A stretch of DNA of 64,000 bases. Origin: Cellulosimicrobium cellulans (GTDB taxonomy: Bacteria; Actinomycetota; Actinomycetes; Actinomycetales; Cellulomonadaceae). The notes below the pieces were generated by a model. The model searched no databases. It was not told the origin of the DNA and saw only the letters and a list, made by a program, of their open reading frames with translations. Made by a program: the position numbers and the translations under genes. The stretch covers positions 124,001 through 188,000 of the forward strand of contig NZ_JAMXST010000001.1 of the NCBI RefSeq assembly GCF_024124905.1. Reading direction: 5' to 3'. This document shows positions 14,837 through 23,225 of this stretch, piece by piece. The number at the start of each line of letters is the position of its first letter. Within the stretch, counting starts at the first letter, position 1.

Positions 14837-15936
14837 GGGTCGTCCACTACTACGCGCGGTTCCTGGCCCACCCGTCCGGCGTGACCGACTCCGTCGAGAA
14901 CTGGGTGCGCCTGGCGCGCCGCGCGGGATACGAGGCGGTGGTGCTGTGCGCGAGCGTGCCGGCACCGCGAGAGGTGCCGGAGGACCTGCGGGGGAGCGTG
15001 CGCACCGTCACGCACCTCGGGCGGGGACGCACGAGCTGGGTACCGACGGGCCTGGCGAGCGAGGTGCGGCCCGGGGACGTCGTCTACCTGCACGAGGGCT
15101 GGGTCGTGAGCAACGTCGTCGCGGCGCGGAGCGCCCGGGCGCGCGGCGCGGTCGTGGTGCTCATGCCGCACGGCGTGTACGAGCCGGGCATCACGTCGCG
15201 CCTGCGCGACGTGGCCGGCGCCCGGCGGGCCGCCGAGGCGTCCGTCGTGCGCCGTGTCGACTGGCTGCACGTGTTCTACCCGTCCGAGCGCCGCCTCGCG
15301 GACGCCGTCGCGCGCGGCCGGACCGCGCCGGCGCTCGTGCTGCCCAACGGCGCACCGGCGCCCGAGGAGGTCCCTCGCTGGGTCGGAGCGGGTGACTACT
15401 TCCTCTGGATGGGGCGCCACGACCCCGACCACAAGGGGATCGACAACCTGCTGCGCCGCTGGGCCGAGCTCCCGGCGCCGCGTCCGCGCCTCGTGCTCGC
15501 GGGACCCGACTTCCGGGGTGGTCGCGAGCGGACCGCCCGACTGGTCCACGAGCTCGGCCTCGACGGGACCGTCGATCTGCGCGGCAACGCGCGCGGGGAG
15601 GAGAAGTGGCGGCTCATCACGGGTTGCCGCGCCTACCTGCACCCCTCTCGCTGGGAGTCGTGCAGCATCACGCTGCTCGAGATGCTCGCCGCCGGGGTCC
15701 CGACCGTCGTCTCGTCGACGATCCACGCGGCGGGACCGCTGCGGTCTGCGGGCGCGGCCGTCGTCGCCGACTTCGCCCGCCCCACCGGTCTGCTGGGGCC
15801 GCTCGACGAGGTCGACGGGAACCGCGACCTCGGCCACCGCGCCCGGGAGTGGACGGAGGGCTCCGCCACGTGGGAGCGGGTGGGCGCGGAGTACCGCGGC
15901 TGGCTGAGCAGCCTCGAGGAAGGAGCGGTCCGATGA
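14833..15936 (+). CDS. Glycosyltransferase, GT4 family
   Basis: A 367-residue GT-B glycosyltransferase. The N-terminal half begins MRVVHYYARFLAHPSGVTDS with PHGVYEPGITSRLRD; the C-terminal half has YFLWMGRHDPDHKGIDNLL, RLVLAGPDFRGGRE and the GT4 donor site LHPSRWESCSITLLEMLAAGVPTVVS with the two glutamates of the E-x7-E pattern. It adds a sugar to the lipid-linked EPS precursor on the cytoplasmic face; specificity is unknown. The ATG at 14833 overlaps the preceding stop (ATGA), indicating coupling. Confidence 0.92.
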   Translation: MRVVHYYARFLAHPSGVTDSVENWVRLARRAGYEAVVLCASVPAPREVPEDLRGSVRTVTHLGRGRTSWVPTGLASEVRPGDVVYLHEGWVVSNVVAARSARARGAVVVLMPHGVYEPGITSRLRDVAGARRAAEASVVRRVDWLHVFYPSERRLADAVARGRTAPALVLPNGAPAPEEVPRWVGAGDYFLWMGRHDPDHKGIDNLLRRWAELPAPRPRLVLAGPDFRGGRERTARLVHELGLDGTVDLRGNARGEEKWRLITGCRAYLHPSRWESCSITLLEMLAAGVPTVVSSTIHAAGPLRSAGAAVVADFARPTGLLGPLDEVDGNRDLGHRAREWTEGSATWERVGAEYRGWLSSLEEGAVR

Positions 15937-16874
15937 TCGTGGTGGTCGACCCGGGAGCGGCGTCGACGAACGTCGGCGACCGGATCATCTCGGAGGCAGT
16001 CGACGCGGAGCTCGTCGCGCCGCTGCGCGAGCGGGGCACCGAGGTCGAGCTCGTGCCGATGCACGGAAGGCTCGACGCGACCCATCGCGCGGCCCTGCGC
16101 GGCGCCCGGTCGGTGGTCGTGTGCGGGACAAACCTGCTATCCGACCACATGCGCTTCCGTCGCGCGTGGCACTGGCCCGCCGCCGACGTCGACCTGTGCC
16201 GGGGGCGGCTGACGTTCCTCGGCGTCGGCTGGTGGCAGTACCAGCGTGCGGGGATCGACCCGGCCTCGGGGGCGTGGTTGCGGTCCCTGGCCGGGGACGT
16301 GCCCTGGGCCGTGCGCGACGAGTACTCGCTCGCGAAGCTGCGGCGAGCGCGCGTGCCCGCGGTGCACACGAGCTGCCCGACGCTGTGGGGCGTGGAGAAG
16401 CAGACGCTCCCGTCCGACGAACGGCGCGTCGTGGTGACGTTCACGGACTACAGCCAGGACCCGCTGGCCGACCGGAGGCTCGTGCGGGCGCTCGCCGAAC
16501 GCTTCGACGAGGTGCTCTTCTGGCCCCAGGGCCCCGGCGACCGCGAGTACGTCGACGGTCTCCGGGCCGGCACGGGCACGATGCTCGGCCCGCGCCTCGA
16601 GGACTTCGACGCGGTGCTCGACGCACCGGGGACGGCGTACGTGGGGCTCCGGCTCCACGGCGGCATCCGAGCGATGCAGCGGGGCGTGCCCACCCTCGTG
16701 CTGTCGATCGACAACCGCGCGCGGGAGATCGCGCGTTCGGTCGGCCTGCGAGCGCCCTCGCGCCACGCGGCACGGCGCTACCAGGAGGACCTGCGCTCGG
16801 GCGAGGTGGTCCGCATCGACGTCCCGCGGGACGCCGTCGACTCCTGGCGCCGCCGATGGGGGATCGAGCGATGA
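15933..16874 (+). CDS. Polysaccharide pyruvyl transferase family protein
   Basis: A 313-residue enzyme of the CsaB/WcaK/EpsO family, which transfers pyruvate from phosphoenolpyruvate to a sugar to form a ketal. The family outline is visible: an N-terminal VDPGAASTNVGDRIISEAV loop, VVVCGTNLLSDHM, a WAVRDEYSLAKLR switch region, and the C-terminal YVGLRLHGGIRAMQRGVPTL motif with the conserved Arg and His, followed by LSIDNRAREIARSVGL. It overlaps the upstream glycosyltransferase (ATGA). It predicts that the exopolysaccharide is acidic through pyruvylation; the acceptor sugar is unknown. Confidence 0.88.
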   Translation: MIVVVDPGAASTNVGDRIISEAVDAELVAPLRERGTEVELVPMHGRLDATHRAALRGARSVVVCGTNLLSDHMRFRRAWHWPAADVDLCRGRLTFLGVGWWQYQRAGIDPASGAWLRSLAGDVPWAVRDEYSLAKLRRARVPAVHTSCPTLWGVEKQTLPSDERRVVVTFTDYSQDPLADRRLVRALAERFDEVLFWPQGPGDREYVDGLRAGTGTMLGPRLEDFDAVLDAPGTAYVGLRLHGGIRAMQRGVPTLVLSIDNRAREIARSVGLRAPSRHAARRYQEDLRSGEVVRIDVPRDAVDSWRRRWGIER

Positions 16875-17215
16875 CTCGCGGGCGACCGGAGGCGACGGCC
16901 GTGCTCGACGGGCCGGGGCGGACCGTCGCGGACTGCGACCCTGTGGCCGACTTCGTGCTCGTCACCGACGAGCGGGCGTGGCACGAGGCAGCCCGAGCAG
17001 GCCTGGACCCCGTGGCCACGCACCTGCGGTTCAGCGTCACGGACCGCCGATCCGACGCAGCGGCTCGCCTCGGGCGGTTCGTCATGCCCTGGCGCTGGCG
17101 CCGGACCATCCTCAACGCGGGCATCGGGGTCGTGTACTGGAGGCGGGGCGCCCCGCTGGCGCCCCGGGTGGGCGCGCTGCTCGCAGGAAGCCGGGTCGTG
17201 AGGCTCGACGCATGA
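16871..17215 (+). CDS. Hypothetical protein in EPS operon
   Basis: A 114-residue, basic, soluble-looking protein (begins MTRGRPEATAVLDGPGR) that I do not recognise. It has no signal peptide. A FVLVTDERAWHEAARAGLDP segment in the middle and a Trp/Arg-rich patch PWRWRRTILNAGIGVVYW are the only notable parts; the latter might be a membrane-associating stretch. It overlaps the pyruvyl transferase gene (ATGA) upstream and the flippase gene downstream in the same way, so it is an integral operon member and probably acts in EPS synthesis. Confidence 0.75.
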   Translation: MTRGRPEATAVLDGPGRTVADCDPVADFVLVTDERAWHEAARAGLDPVATHLRFSVTDRRSDAAARLGRFVMPWRWRRTILNAGIGVVYWRRGAPLAPRVGALLAGSRVVRLDA

Positions 17216-18576
17216 CGCCTCCCGACGTGCTACGGCGGTCCCTCGCGGTCCCGGCGGCCCTGACCCGTCCGCTCGTCCTCTCGCAGGCCGCGGCCAGCGC
17301 GGCGGGTGCGGCGGTCGTCCTCCTGGGTGCCTGGCACATGGAGCCGGACGAGTTCGCGAGCTTCAGCCTGGCTCTCCTCGTGCTGAACGTCGGAACCGGG
17401 CTGGTGCGGAGCGGGCTCTTCCAGCCCGCGCTCATCGAGCGGCGGACGGACCCCCACGCCGTCGTCCCCCTTCGCTACGTCGCCGCCGCCGCGGGGACGG
17501 TCGTCGTGCTCGTCGCGGCGGCGGACCTCGCCGTGACCGTGCTCGGCGTGGGCGGCGCGACGCTGCTGGGGGTCCTCAGCGTCGCGCCGGTCGTCCAGGA
17601 CTGGCTGCGGTTTCGTTGCATCGGCCAGGGACGCAACGGGGCGGTTGCGGTCTCGGACGGTATCCGTCTCCTGCTCGTGCCCGCCGTCCTCGTCGTCGCC
17701 GGTACGGCGCAGCCGCTCGTCGCCTTCTACGCGGTGTGGTGCGCAGGCTACGCCGTGGCGGCGGTCCCGCTCGCGCTGGCGGCACACCGCGTGCCCCGCT
17801 TCTCGCGGTACTCGGTGTACGGGACGCGGGCTCGCTCCCAGGCGTGGGAGTTCCTCGTCGCCCAGCTCGCCACGACGGTGCCGCTCCTCGTGCTCGGCGC
17901 GCTCTCCGTGAGCGCGAGCGTCGGCGCGTTCCGGCTGAGCCAGACGCTCTACGGTCCGGTGAACGTGCTCTTCGCGGCCGTCGCGCTGAACCTGCTCTCG
18001 GACGCGGTCAGCGAGACCGGCCGGCCCGACGACGCCACCCTCGTCCGGCGCGGACGGCGCCTCGGCCTGCTGTCCGCGGGCGGGGCGACCGCGCTCGGCG
18101 CGGTGCTCGTGCTCGTCGCCGTGGCGGGGGCGGTCCAGCCGTCCGGCATCGAGCGCGGGGAGCTCGTCGTCGCGCTCGCGGCGGTCGGCTGCTTCGCAGC
18201 CTGCGGCGGGCTCGTGGGACCGCACCTCGTCGTCATGCGGATCTTCAAGGCGCAGTCCGTCGTGACGCGCGCGCGGGTCGGCATGGTCGCGGTGACCTGG
18301 TGCGGGTTCGTGATCGGATATCTGGTCGGAGGGCCATTCGTGAGCCTCGTCCTGGGATTCGTCCTCGGAGGGATCGGATATGTCGTCTTCTTCCTTCCCG
18401 CGGCGGCGCGGACCTATCACGCGGTGGGCTTGTCACGCATGAATGCGGTGCGGCCCCGTGGTCATTGCGCGGTCCATTCTCCTTTCCGGGACGGAGAGGG
18501 CACGGAGCGCGTCGGGAGGGCAGGGCGCGCGTCGTCTCCCGGCGCCGGCACCTCGCGCGGTTCGAGATCGGGGTGA
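17212..18576 (+). CDS. Wzx-type polysaccharide flippase
   Basis: A 454-residue polytopic membrane protein with about 12 hydrophobic segments, of the MOP/oligosaccharide-flippase superfamily (AWHMEPDEFASFSLALLVLNVG, WEFLVAQLATTVPLLVLGAL, FRLSQTLYGPVNVLFAAVAL). It should move undecaprenyl-linked repeat units to the outer face. The ATG overlaps the preceding gene. The last 50 residues, after AAARTYHAVG, are hydrophilic, Arg/Gly/Ser-rich and unlike a flippase C-terminus, and the DNA from about 18300 to 18490 is less GC-rich than its surroundings. The tail may be a recent read-through or recombination scar. Confidence 0.88.
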   Translation: MTPPDVLRRSLAVPAALTRPLVLSQAAASAAGAAVVLLGAWHMEPDEFASFSLALLVLNVGTGLVRSGLFQPALIERRTDPHAVVPLRYVAAAAGTVVVLVAAADLAVTVLGVGGATLLGVLSVAPVVQDWLRFRCIGQGRNGAVAVSDGIRLLLVPAVLVVAGTAQPLVAFYAVWCAGYAVAAVPLALAAHRVPRFSRYSVYGTRARSQAWEFLVAQLATTVPLLVLGALSVSASVGAFRLSQTLYGPVNVLFAAVALNLLSDAVSETGRPDDATLVRRGRRLGLLSAGGATALGAVLVLVAVAGAVQPSGIERGELVVALAAVGCFAACGGLVGPHLVVMRIFKAQSVVTRARVGMVAVTWCGFVIGYLVGGPFVSLVLGFVLGGIGYVVFFLPAAARTYHAVGLSRMNAVRPRGHCAVHSPFRDGEGTERVGRAGRASSPGAGTSRGSRSG

Positions 18577-18685
18577 GCGGTGCGTCGCGCACTCCCGGCG
18601 TGCCGTCGCGGCTCGGCGGGGCGGCGTCGTCGGCGGCCCCGTGGGTGGTTCGGGTAGCGGCGGAGAGATGGGCAGGAGATGACTG

Positions 18686-20074
18686 ATGCATGACCAGTTC
18701 TCGGTGACCGAGGAACCGGTGGGGGTCCTCCCGCCAGGAGCGGGACGAGTCGCCGGCCGCCCTCCGGGCGGGCGCGCCCGCAGGGCGGCGAGAGCTCCCC
18801 GCGACGTCGAGGTCGTCCACGAGGGTCGCGACGGGTCGCGCGACCCCGTGCTGGCTCTCGCGCGGGTGCTCCTGTACGGCGGTCTCGTCCTCGTGTCGCT
18901 CATGGTGCTGCGGGTGGGCGGCGGCATCACGGTGGGAGACGTCGTCCTCCTGGCCAGTCTCGCGCTGTGCCTCGCGGCCATAGGCCGACAGCCCACGCCG
19001 CACCCGTACGGCGCCTGGGCGTTGCCCGCCGCGGTGCTGCTGGTGGTCGGGGGCTGCCTCGCGACGGCGGGCTCTCCCGCGCCGACCGAGAGCCTCGTCA
19101 GCCTCGTCCGCGTGCTGTACGTCGCGCTCGTTCTCCCGTGGCAGCTCGCGGTCCTCCTCGACGACGAGCGGCGGCTGCGGCGGGGCCTCGTCGCCTTCGG
19201 CGTCGGGGCGGCAGCATGCTCCCTGGGGGCGCTCGTGCAGTTCGCGCTCGGCCCGGGCGCGATCCCGGGAGGGGTCGTCACCACCGCAGGCCGCTACACA
19301 GGGTTCACCGGCCACGTCAGCGACACCGGTGCCATCGCGTCGCTCGCGGTCGTCATCGGCCTGTCCGGGCTGACGCGCGGCCTGGGAGGGCTCCAGCGGC
19401 TCCTGCTCGTGGGCACCGCTCTCTCGGGAGTCGTGGGTCTCGTGCTCAGCGGCAGCGTGAGCGGAATGCTGGCGGCCGTCCTCGGCAGCACCGCCCTCCT
19501 GCTCCTGCGCGGTATCCCTGTCGGGCGGGTCGCCGTCGCGGCCGTCGTCGCCGGTGCGGCGCTCTGGTTCGCGGGCGGCGTGCTCGGCGAGACGCAAGGC
19601 GCGCTGCGGCCGGCGGAACGGGTCGAGCAGGTCCTCGGGCTGTCGGGCGGGGACGCGTCGCTCAACACCTCGGCGTCCCGGTGGGACACCATCGTCCTGG
19701 GGTGGCGGGGCTTCCTGCAGGACCCGGTCAGCGGGGCCGGTCTCGACGCCCGGTCCTCCCTCGTCGTCGACACGCTGGGGGTGCACAGCCTGCCTGTCGC
19801 GGCGCTCTACCAGGGGGGTGTCCTGTTCGCGGCGGGCCTGCTCGGCTGTCTCGTGGTGGCGGCGGTGCGCGCCGCGCGGGCCGTGCCCCGGACGGCGCTC
19901 CAGGCCCGCGTGTACGCGGTCGGCGTCACGGCGCTCGCGTTCAGCGCGACCGCGCCGAGCATGTACAACCGCTACCTCTGGGTGCCGGTCGCTCTCGTCG
20001 CCGCCGCGGTCGCGCTGGGGCCGGGCGTCGGTGCAGGCCGAGGTGTCCGGGGTGCCGGGGCTCAGCGGGCGTAG
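18686..20074 (+). CDS. O-antigen/EPS polymerase (Wzy-like)
   Basis: A 462-residue membrane protein with an Arg/Pro-rich N-terminal 60 residues, then 10-11 membrane segments (for example LLYGGLVLVSLMVLRVGGG, LVSLVRVLYVALVLPWQLAV) and a larger extracytoplasmic loop (about residues 295-355, GETQGALRPAERVEQ to DPVSGAGLDARSSL) of the Wzy_C/ligase type. GRYTGFTGHVSDTGAIASL resembles the conserved loop of O-antigen ligases. It should join repeat units outside the membrane. AGGAG lies seven bases before the ATG. The 109-base gap before it suggests its own promoter or re-initiation. It ends 13 bases inside the convergent glycosyltransferase gene. Confidence 0.88.
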   Translation: MHDQFSVTEEPVGVLPPGAGRVAGRPPGGRARRAARAPRDVEVVHEGRDGSRDPVLALARVLLYGGLVLVSLMVLRVGGGITVGDVVLLASLALCLAAIGRQPTPHPYGAWALPAAVLLVVGGCLATAGSPAPTESLVSLVRVLYVALVLPWQLAVLLDDERRLRRGLVAFGVGAAACSLGALVQFALGPGAIPGGVVTTAGRYTGFTGHVSDTGAIASLAVVIGLSGLTRGLGGLQRLLLVGTALSGVVGLVLSGSVSGMLAAVLGSTALLLLRGIPVGRVAVAAVVAGAALWFAGGVLGETQGALRPAERVEQVLGLSGGDASLNTSASRWDTIVLGWRGFLQDPVSGAGLDARSSLVVDTLGVHSLPVAALYQGGVLFAAGLLGCLVVAAVRAARAVPRTALQARVYAVGVTALAFSATAPSMYNRYLWVPVALVAAAVALGPGVGAGRGVRGAGAQRA

Positions 20075-21195
20075 GCGCGCTCCAGCGCGTCCGCGACCGC
20101 GTCCATCGAGTAGTCCCTCCGGACGAGGTCGCGCGCGCGGCGGCCCGCGTCCTGGGCGAGACGGGGGTCGTCGAGGAACCGTGCCACAGCGGCGGCGAGG
20201 TCGTCGACGCCCTCGCCCACGACCGCGCCCGCCGCGGCGCGCTCGACCGGTTCCGCGAGCCCGCACGTGCGCGTCACGACGACGGGGACCCCGCACGACA
20301 TCGCCTCGAGGACGCTCATGGGGAACGGCTCGTCGACGGACGGCAGGACGTAGAGCGACGCGCGCGCGAGCCGGGCCGTCGTGCGCTCGGGAGGCAGCGC
20401 CCCCTCCCAGACGACCCGCCCGCGGACGCCCGCCGGGAGTGCCGCGATCCGGTCGCGCACCGCGGCGCCCTCGCCCTCGTCCGGACCGACGATCCGGAAC
20501 CGGGCCTCGCGGAACCGCGGCGCGAGACGGGCCGCGGCGTCGACGAAGGCGACGGGCCGCTTACGGGGGTGCAGGCGGGCGAGGAACAGCACCTCGGGAT
20601 GGTGGTCGGGTGGCTGCGGGTCGCTCGTCCCGCCCGCCGGCACGCCGTTGACGAGCCGCTGGATGCTGACTCCCGGGCCGAACAGCGTGCGGAGGCCGCC
20701 CTCCTCGACGGGGGTGAGGGCGAAGCTCGTCGACGCGCGAGCCATGACGCGGCGCGTGAGGACCGCGTCGAGGGGCGCCGCGAGTGGGTGCGGGGACGGC
20801 ATCACCATGCCGTGCGTCTGCGTGACGTAGGGCTTGCCCGACCGGGCCCAGGTGACCGCCGCCGGCAGGGTGACGAGGTCGCGCGCCAGATGGAGGTGCG
20901 CGACGTCGGCACGAGCCCCGCGGGCCCGGATCCACCGCACCATCGAGGGTGCGGCGAGCCCCGCGAACCCCGCGCCCGGCGCGGCCCGGACGGCGGGGAA
21001 CGTCACGACCGGCACGCCGTCCCACGTCGTCGGGAGCTCGTCGAAACCTGCCGCAGCGGCGACGAGGATCGCGTCGTGACCTCGTGCACGCAGCGCCCGG
21101 ATCTGGTTGGTCGCGACGCGGACGGGACCCCCGTACGCGCCGTCGGGGGTGAGGAGCGTGGCCACGTGCAGGACCCGCAGGCGTCGGCCGGCCAT
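20062..21195 (-). CDS. Glycosyltransferase, GT4 family
   Basis: A 377-residue GT-B enzyme. The N-terminal domain has RRLRVLHVATLLTPDGAYGG with the glycine-rich acceptor loop, and LHLARDLVTLPAAVTW; the C-terminal domain has VLFLARLHPRKRPVAFVDAA, VVWEGALPPERTTARLARA and the donor site LPSVDEPFPMSVLEAMSCGVPVV with its glutamates. It is a capsular or EPS glycosyltransferase of unknown specificity. ATG at 21193-21195 was preferred to a longer frame because the sequence upstream belongs to the acetyltransferase gene; the two are one base apart and so cotranscribed from the divergent promoter at 21796. Confidence 0.92.
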   Translation of the reverse strand: MAGRRLRVLHVATLLTPDGAYGGPVRVATNQIRALRARGHDAILVAAAAGFDELPTTWDGVPVVTFPAVRAAPGAGFAGLAAPSMVRWIRARGARADVAHLHLARDLVTLPAAVTWARSGKPYVTQTHGMVMPSPHPLAAPLDAVLTRRVMARASTSFALTPVEEGGLRTLFGPGVSIQRLVNGVPAGGTSDPQPPDHHPEVLFLARLHPRKRPVAFVDAAARLAPRFREARFRIVGPDEGEGAAVRDRIAALPAGVRGRVVWEGALPPERTTARLARASLYVLPSVDEPFPMSVLEAMSCGVPVVVTRTCGLAEPVERAAAGAVVGEGVDDLAAAVARFLDDPRLAQDAGRRARDLVRRDYSMDAVADALERAYAR

Positions 21196-21196
21196 C

Positions 21197-21763
21197 TCAG
21201 AACCGCGTCCGGTCCGAGAGCGACCGGCCGTCCCAGACACGGCCGTCGGGCACGTCGCCGCGCACGACCGACCCAGGTGTGACGAGCGCCGAGCGCCCGA
21301 TCCGCGTACCGCCGAGGACGACGCACCGTGCGGTGACCCACGCCCCGGGGCCGACGTGCACGGGGGCCGTCACGAGCCCCATGTCGGTGCGGTGCCGGTG
21401 GCTCCCCGTGGTGAGGAACGTGTCCTGCGAGAGCACGGCGTCGTGCCCGATCCAGACGTGGTCCTGGTTATGGATCCACACCCCTTCACCGATCCAGCAG
21501 TTTGCCTCCACGTGAAGTTTCCATGGGAAGCGGACGCGCGTGCGCGGGCGGAAGACGACCCCGGCTCCGATGTCGGCGCCGAAGGCGCGCAGCACCGCGA
21601 CGCGCAGGCGCGAGCTGACCTGCCAGGGGTTCGACACGAACAGGATCTCGGCGGCGCCCCACAGGTAGACGAGCGCACTCGGGCGCCCCCAGGAAGTCCT
21701 TTCCCCGGGCGCCTCGGCGAGCGGGATCACGCGGACTTCCTGGCGCATTTTCTGCGATGTCAT
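21197..21763 (-). CDS. WcaF-like acetyltransferase (left-handed beta-helix)
   Basis: A 188-residue enzyme of the WcaF/Maa type that O-acetylates EPS sugars with acetyl-CoA. The hexapeptide-repeat core runs from about residue 60 to 180 (FGADIGAGVVFRPRTRVRFP, ANCWIGEGVWIHNQDHVWIG, HVGPGAWVTARCVVLGGTRI), with the catalytic His probably in SHRHRTDMGLV and the WcaF-style SNPWQVSSRLRVAVLRAFGA just before it. A GGGGGG site precedes the ATG. It is first in a two-gene minus-strand unit with the glycosyltransferase, and divergent from the WcaI-like gene. Confidence 0.9.
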   Translation of the reverse strand: MTSQKMRQEVRVIPLAEAPGERTSWGRPSALVYLWGAAEILFVSNPWQVSSRLRVAVLRAFGADIGAGVVFRPRTRVRFPWKLHVEANCWIGEGVWIHNQDHVWIGHDAVLSQDTFLTTGSHRHRTDMGLVTAPVHVGPGAWVTARCVVLGGTRIGRSALVTPGSVVRGDVPDGRVWDGRSLSDRTRF

Positions 21764-21794
21764 CTGCCCCCCAGCGAATCGGCCCGAACGTCGT

Positions 21795-21801
21795 TATCGT
21801 A
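21795..21801. promoter_or_regulatory. Symmetric -10 element between wcaF-like and wcaI-like genes
   Basis: TATCGTA gives TATCGT on the plus strand, six bases before the GTG at 21807 (leaderless), and TACGAT on the minus strand, about 32 bases before the ATG at 21763. One symmetric heptamer thus serves both directions, as at 9362-9368. Confidence 0.5.
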
Positions 21802-21806
21802 CGTGC

Positions 21807-23186
21807 GTGAGCATCTCGGGAATGCGCGTCCTGGTGATCGGCGCCAACTACGCACCTGAACCTACCGGAAATGCGCCCTACACGTCGGCGCTGAGCCGCG
21901 CGCTGGCTGCTCGCGGGGCGCGGGTGAGCGTACTCACGACCTTTCCGCACTACCCGGAGTGGCGTGTCCGTGCGGGCTACCGCGGGTGGTCCCGCCGGGA
22001 ACGGGTCGACGGCGTCGAGGTGCTCCGTCTGCGCCACTACGTACCCCGGTCGCCCAGCTCCGTGCGCCGCCTCCTCGCCGAGCTGAGCTTTGGGGTGCGG
22101 TCTGCGACGACGCGTTGGCCCGACGCCGACGTCGTCCTGCTCGTCTCACCGTCGCTCTTCGCGGCGGCCGTCGCGATGCTGCGGCTCCGCACCGGGCGTG
22201 CGCGCAGGGCGGCGCGCGCCGACGCGCCGGGCGTCGTGCTCTGGACCCAGGACCTCTACTCGCTCGGTGTCGAGGAGACCGGGGCGGCCTCGGGCCGCGT
22301 GGCTCGCCTCGTGGGTGCCGTCGAGCGCTGCGTCGCCCGCGGTGCGGACGCGGTGGTGGCGATCCACGAGCGCTTCGCGCGCCATCTGGGCGAGTCCCTC
22401 CGGGTCGATGCCGCCGCGCTGCGCGTCGTGCGCAACTGGACGCACCTCGCGCACGACGCGGTGCTCCCGGACCGCGCGACCGTACGCGCCGCCCACGGGT
22501 GGGGAGACGACGAGACGGTCGTGCTCCACGCCGGCAACCAGGGGGTGAAGCAGGGTCTCGAGAACGTCGTCGAGGCGGCGCGTCTGGCAGACGCGCAGGG
22601 TGCGCGGGTGCGGTTCGTGCTCCTGGGCGACGGGAGCCGTCGAGCCGCGCTCGAGTCGGCCGGGCGCGGGGTGCTCCGCCTGCAGTTCGTCGACCCCCTG
22701 CCCGACGCGGAGTTCCGCGCCGCGCTCGCGGCCTCCGACGTGCTGCTCGTCAACGAGCTCGCGGGACTCGCCGAGATGTCCGTGCCGAGCAAGCTCACGT
22801 CCTATTTCGACGCGGCCCGGCCCGTGCTCGCGGCGTCGTCCGAGGGCTCGACGACGGCGGCCGAGCTGCGCGCATCCGGTGGCGGCGTCCGCGTCGACCC
22901 GCAGGACCCGCAGGCGCTCGTCGACGCGGTGCGGGCGCTCGCGGCCGACCCGGGTCGTCGCGACCGTCTGGGATCGGCGGGTCGCCGCTACCGCGACGAG
23001 ACGCTCACGGAGGACGCCGCGGTCGACGCGTTCGCGACGGTCCTCCGGCAGCACGCACGCGGCCCGCGGGGGACCCGGGCCAGGACCACCACCGCAGGCA
23101 CCACCACGACACCAGGAGCGACCGCGACCGCGGGTGTCGTGCCGCCCGACGGCGCGGCGCGCGTCCCGGGCGTCGCACGTACCTAA
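21807..23186 (+). CDS. Glycosyltransferase, WcaI-like
   Basis: A 459-residue GT4 enzyme resembling colanic-acid WcaI: N-terminal VLVIGANYAPEPTGNAPYTS with the acceptor-binding glycine, VLTTFPHYPEWRVRAGYRG, VVLWTQDLYSLGVEETG; C-terminal VVLHAGNQGVKQGLENVVEA, RFVLLGDGSRRAALE and VPSKLTSYFDAARPVLAAS. The last 50 residues form a Thr/Ala/Pro-rich tail (RTTTAGTTTTPGATATAG) without homology. The GTG start is supported by TATCGT six bases upstream (leaderless); ATG 21822 is the alternative. It sits 39 bases ahead of gmd, so it probably uses GDP-sugars such as GDP-fucose; that link is inference. Confidence 0.9.
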   Translation: MSISGMRVLVIGANYAPEPTGNAPYTSALSRALAARGARVSVLTTFPHYPEWRVRAGYRGWSRRERVDGVEVLRLRHYVPRSPSSVRRLLAELSFGVRSATTRWPDADVVLLVSPSLFAAAVAMLRLRTGRARRAARADAPGVVLWTQDLYSLGVEETGAASGRVARLVGAVERCVARGADAVVAIHERFARHLGESLRVDAAALRVVRNWTHLAHDAVLPDRATVRAAHGWGDDETVVLHAGNQGVKQGLENVVEAARLADAQGARVRFVLLGDGSRRAALESAGRGVLRLQFVDPLPDAEFRAALAASDVLLVNELAGLAEMSVPSKLTSYFDAARPVLAASSEGSTTAAELRASGGGVRVDPQDPQALVDAVRALAADPGRRDRLGSAGRRYRDETLTEDAAVDAFATVLRQHARGPRGTRARTTTAGTTTTPGATATAGVVPPDGAARVPGVART

Positions 23187-23225
23187 CCACCGACGGCAGC
23201 GCCGCTGCACGACTCAGGGGGAAGC

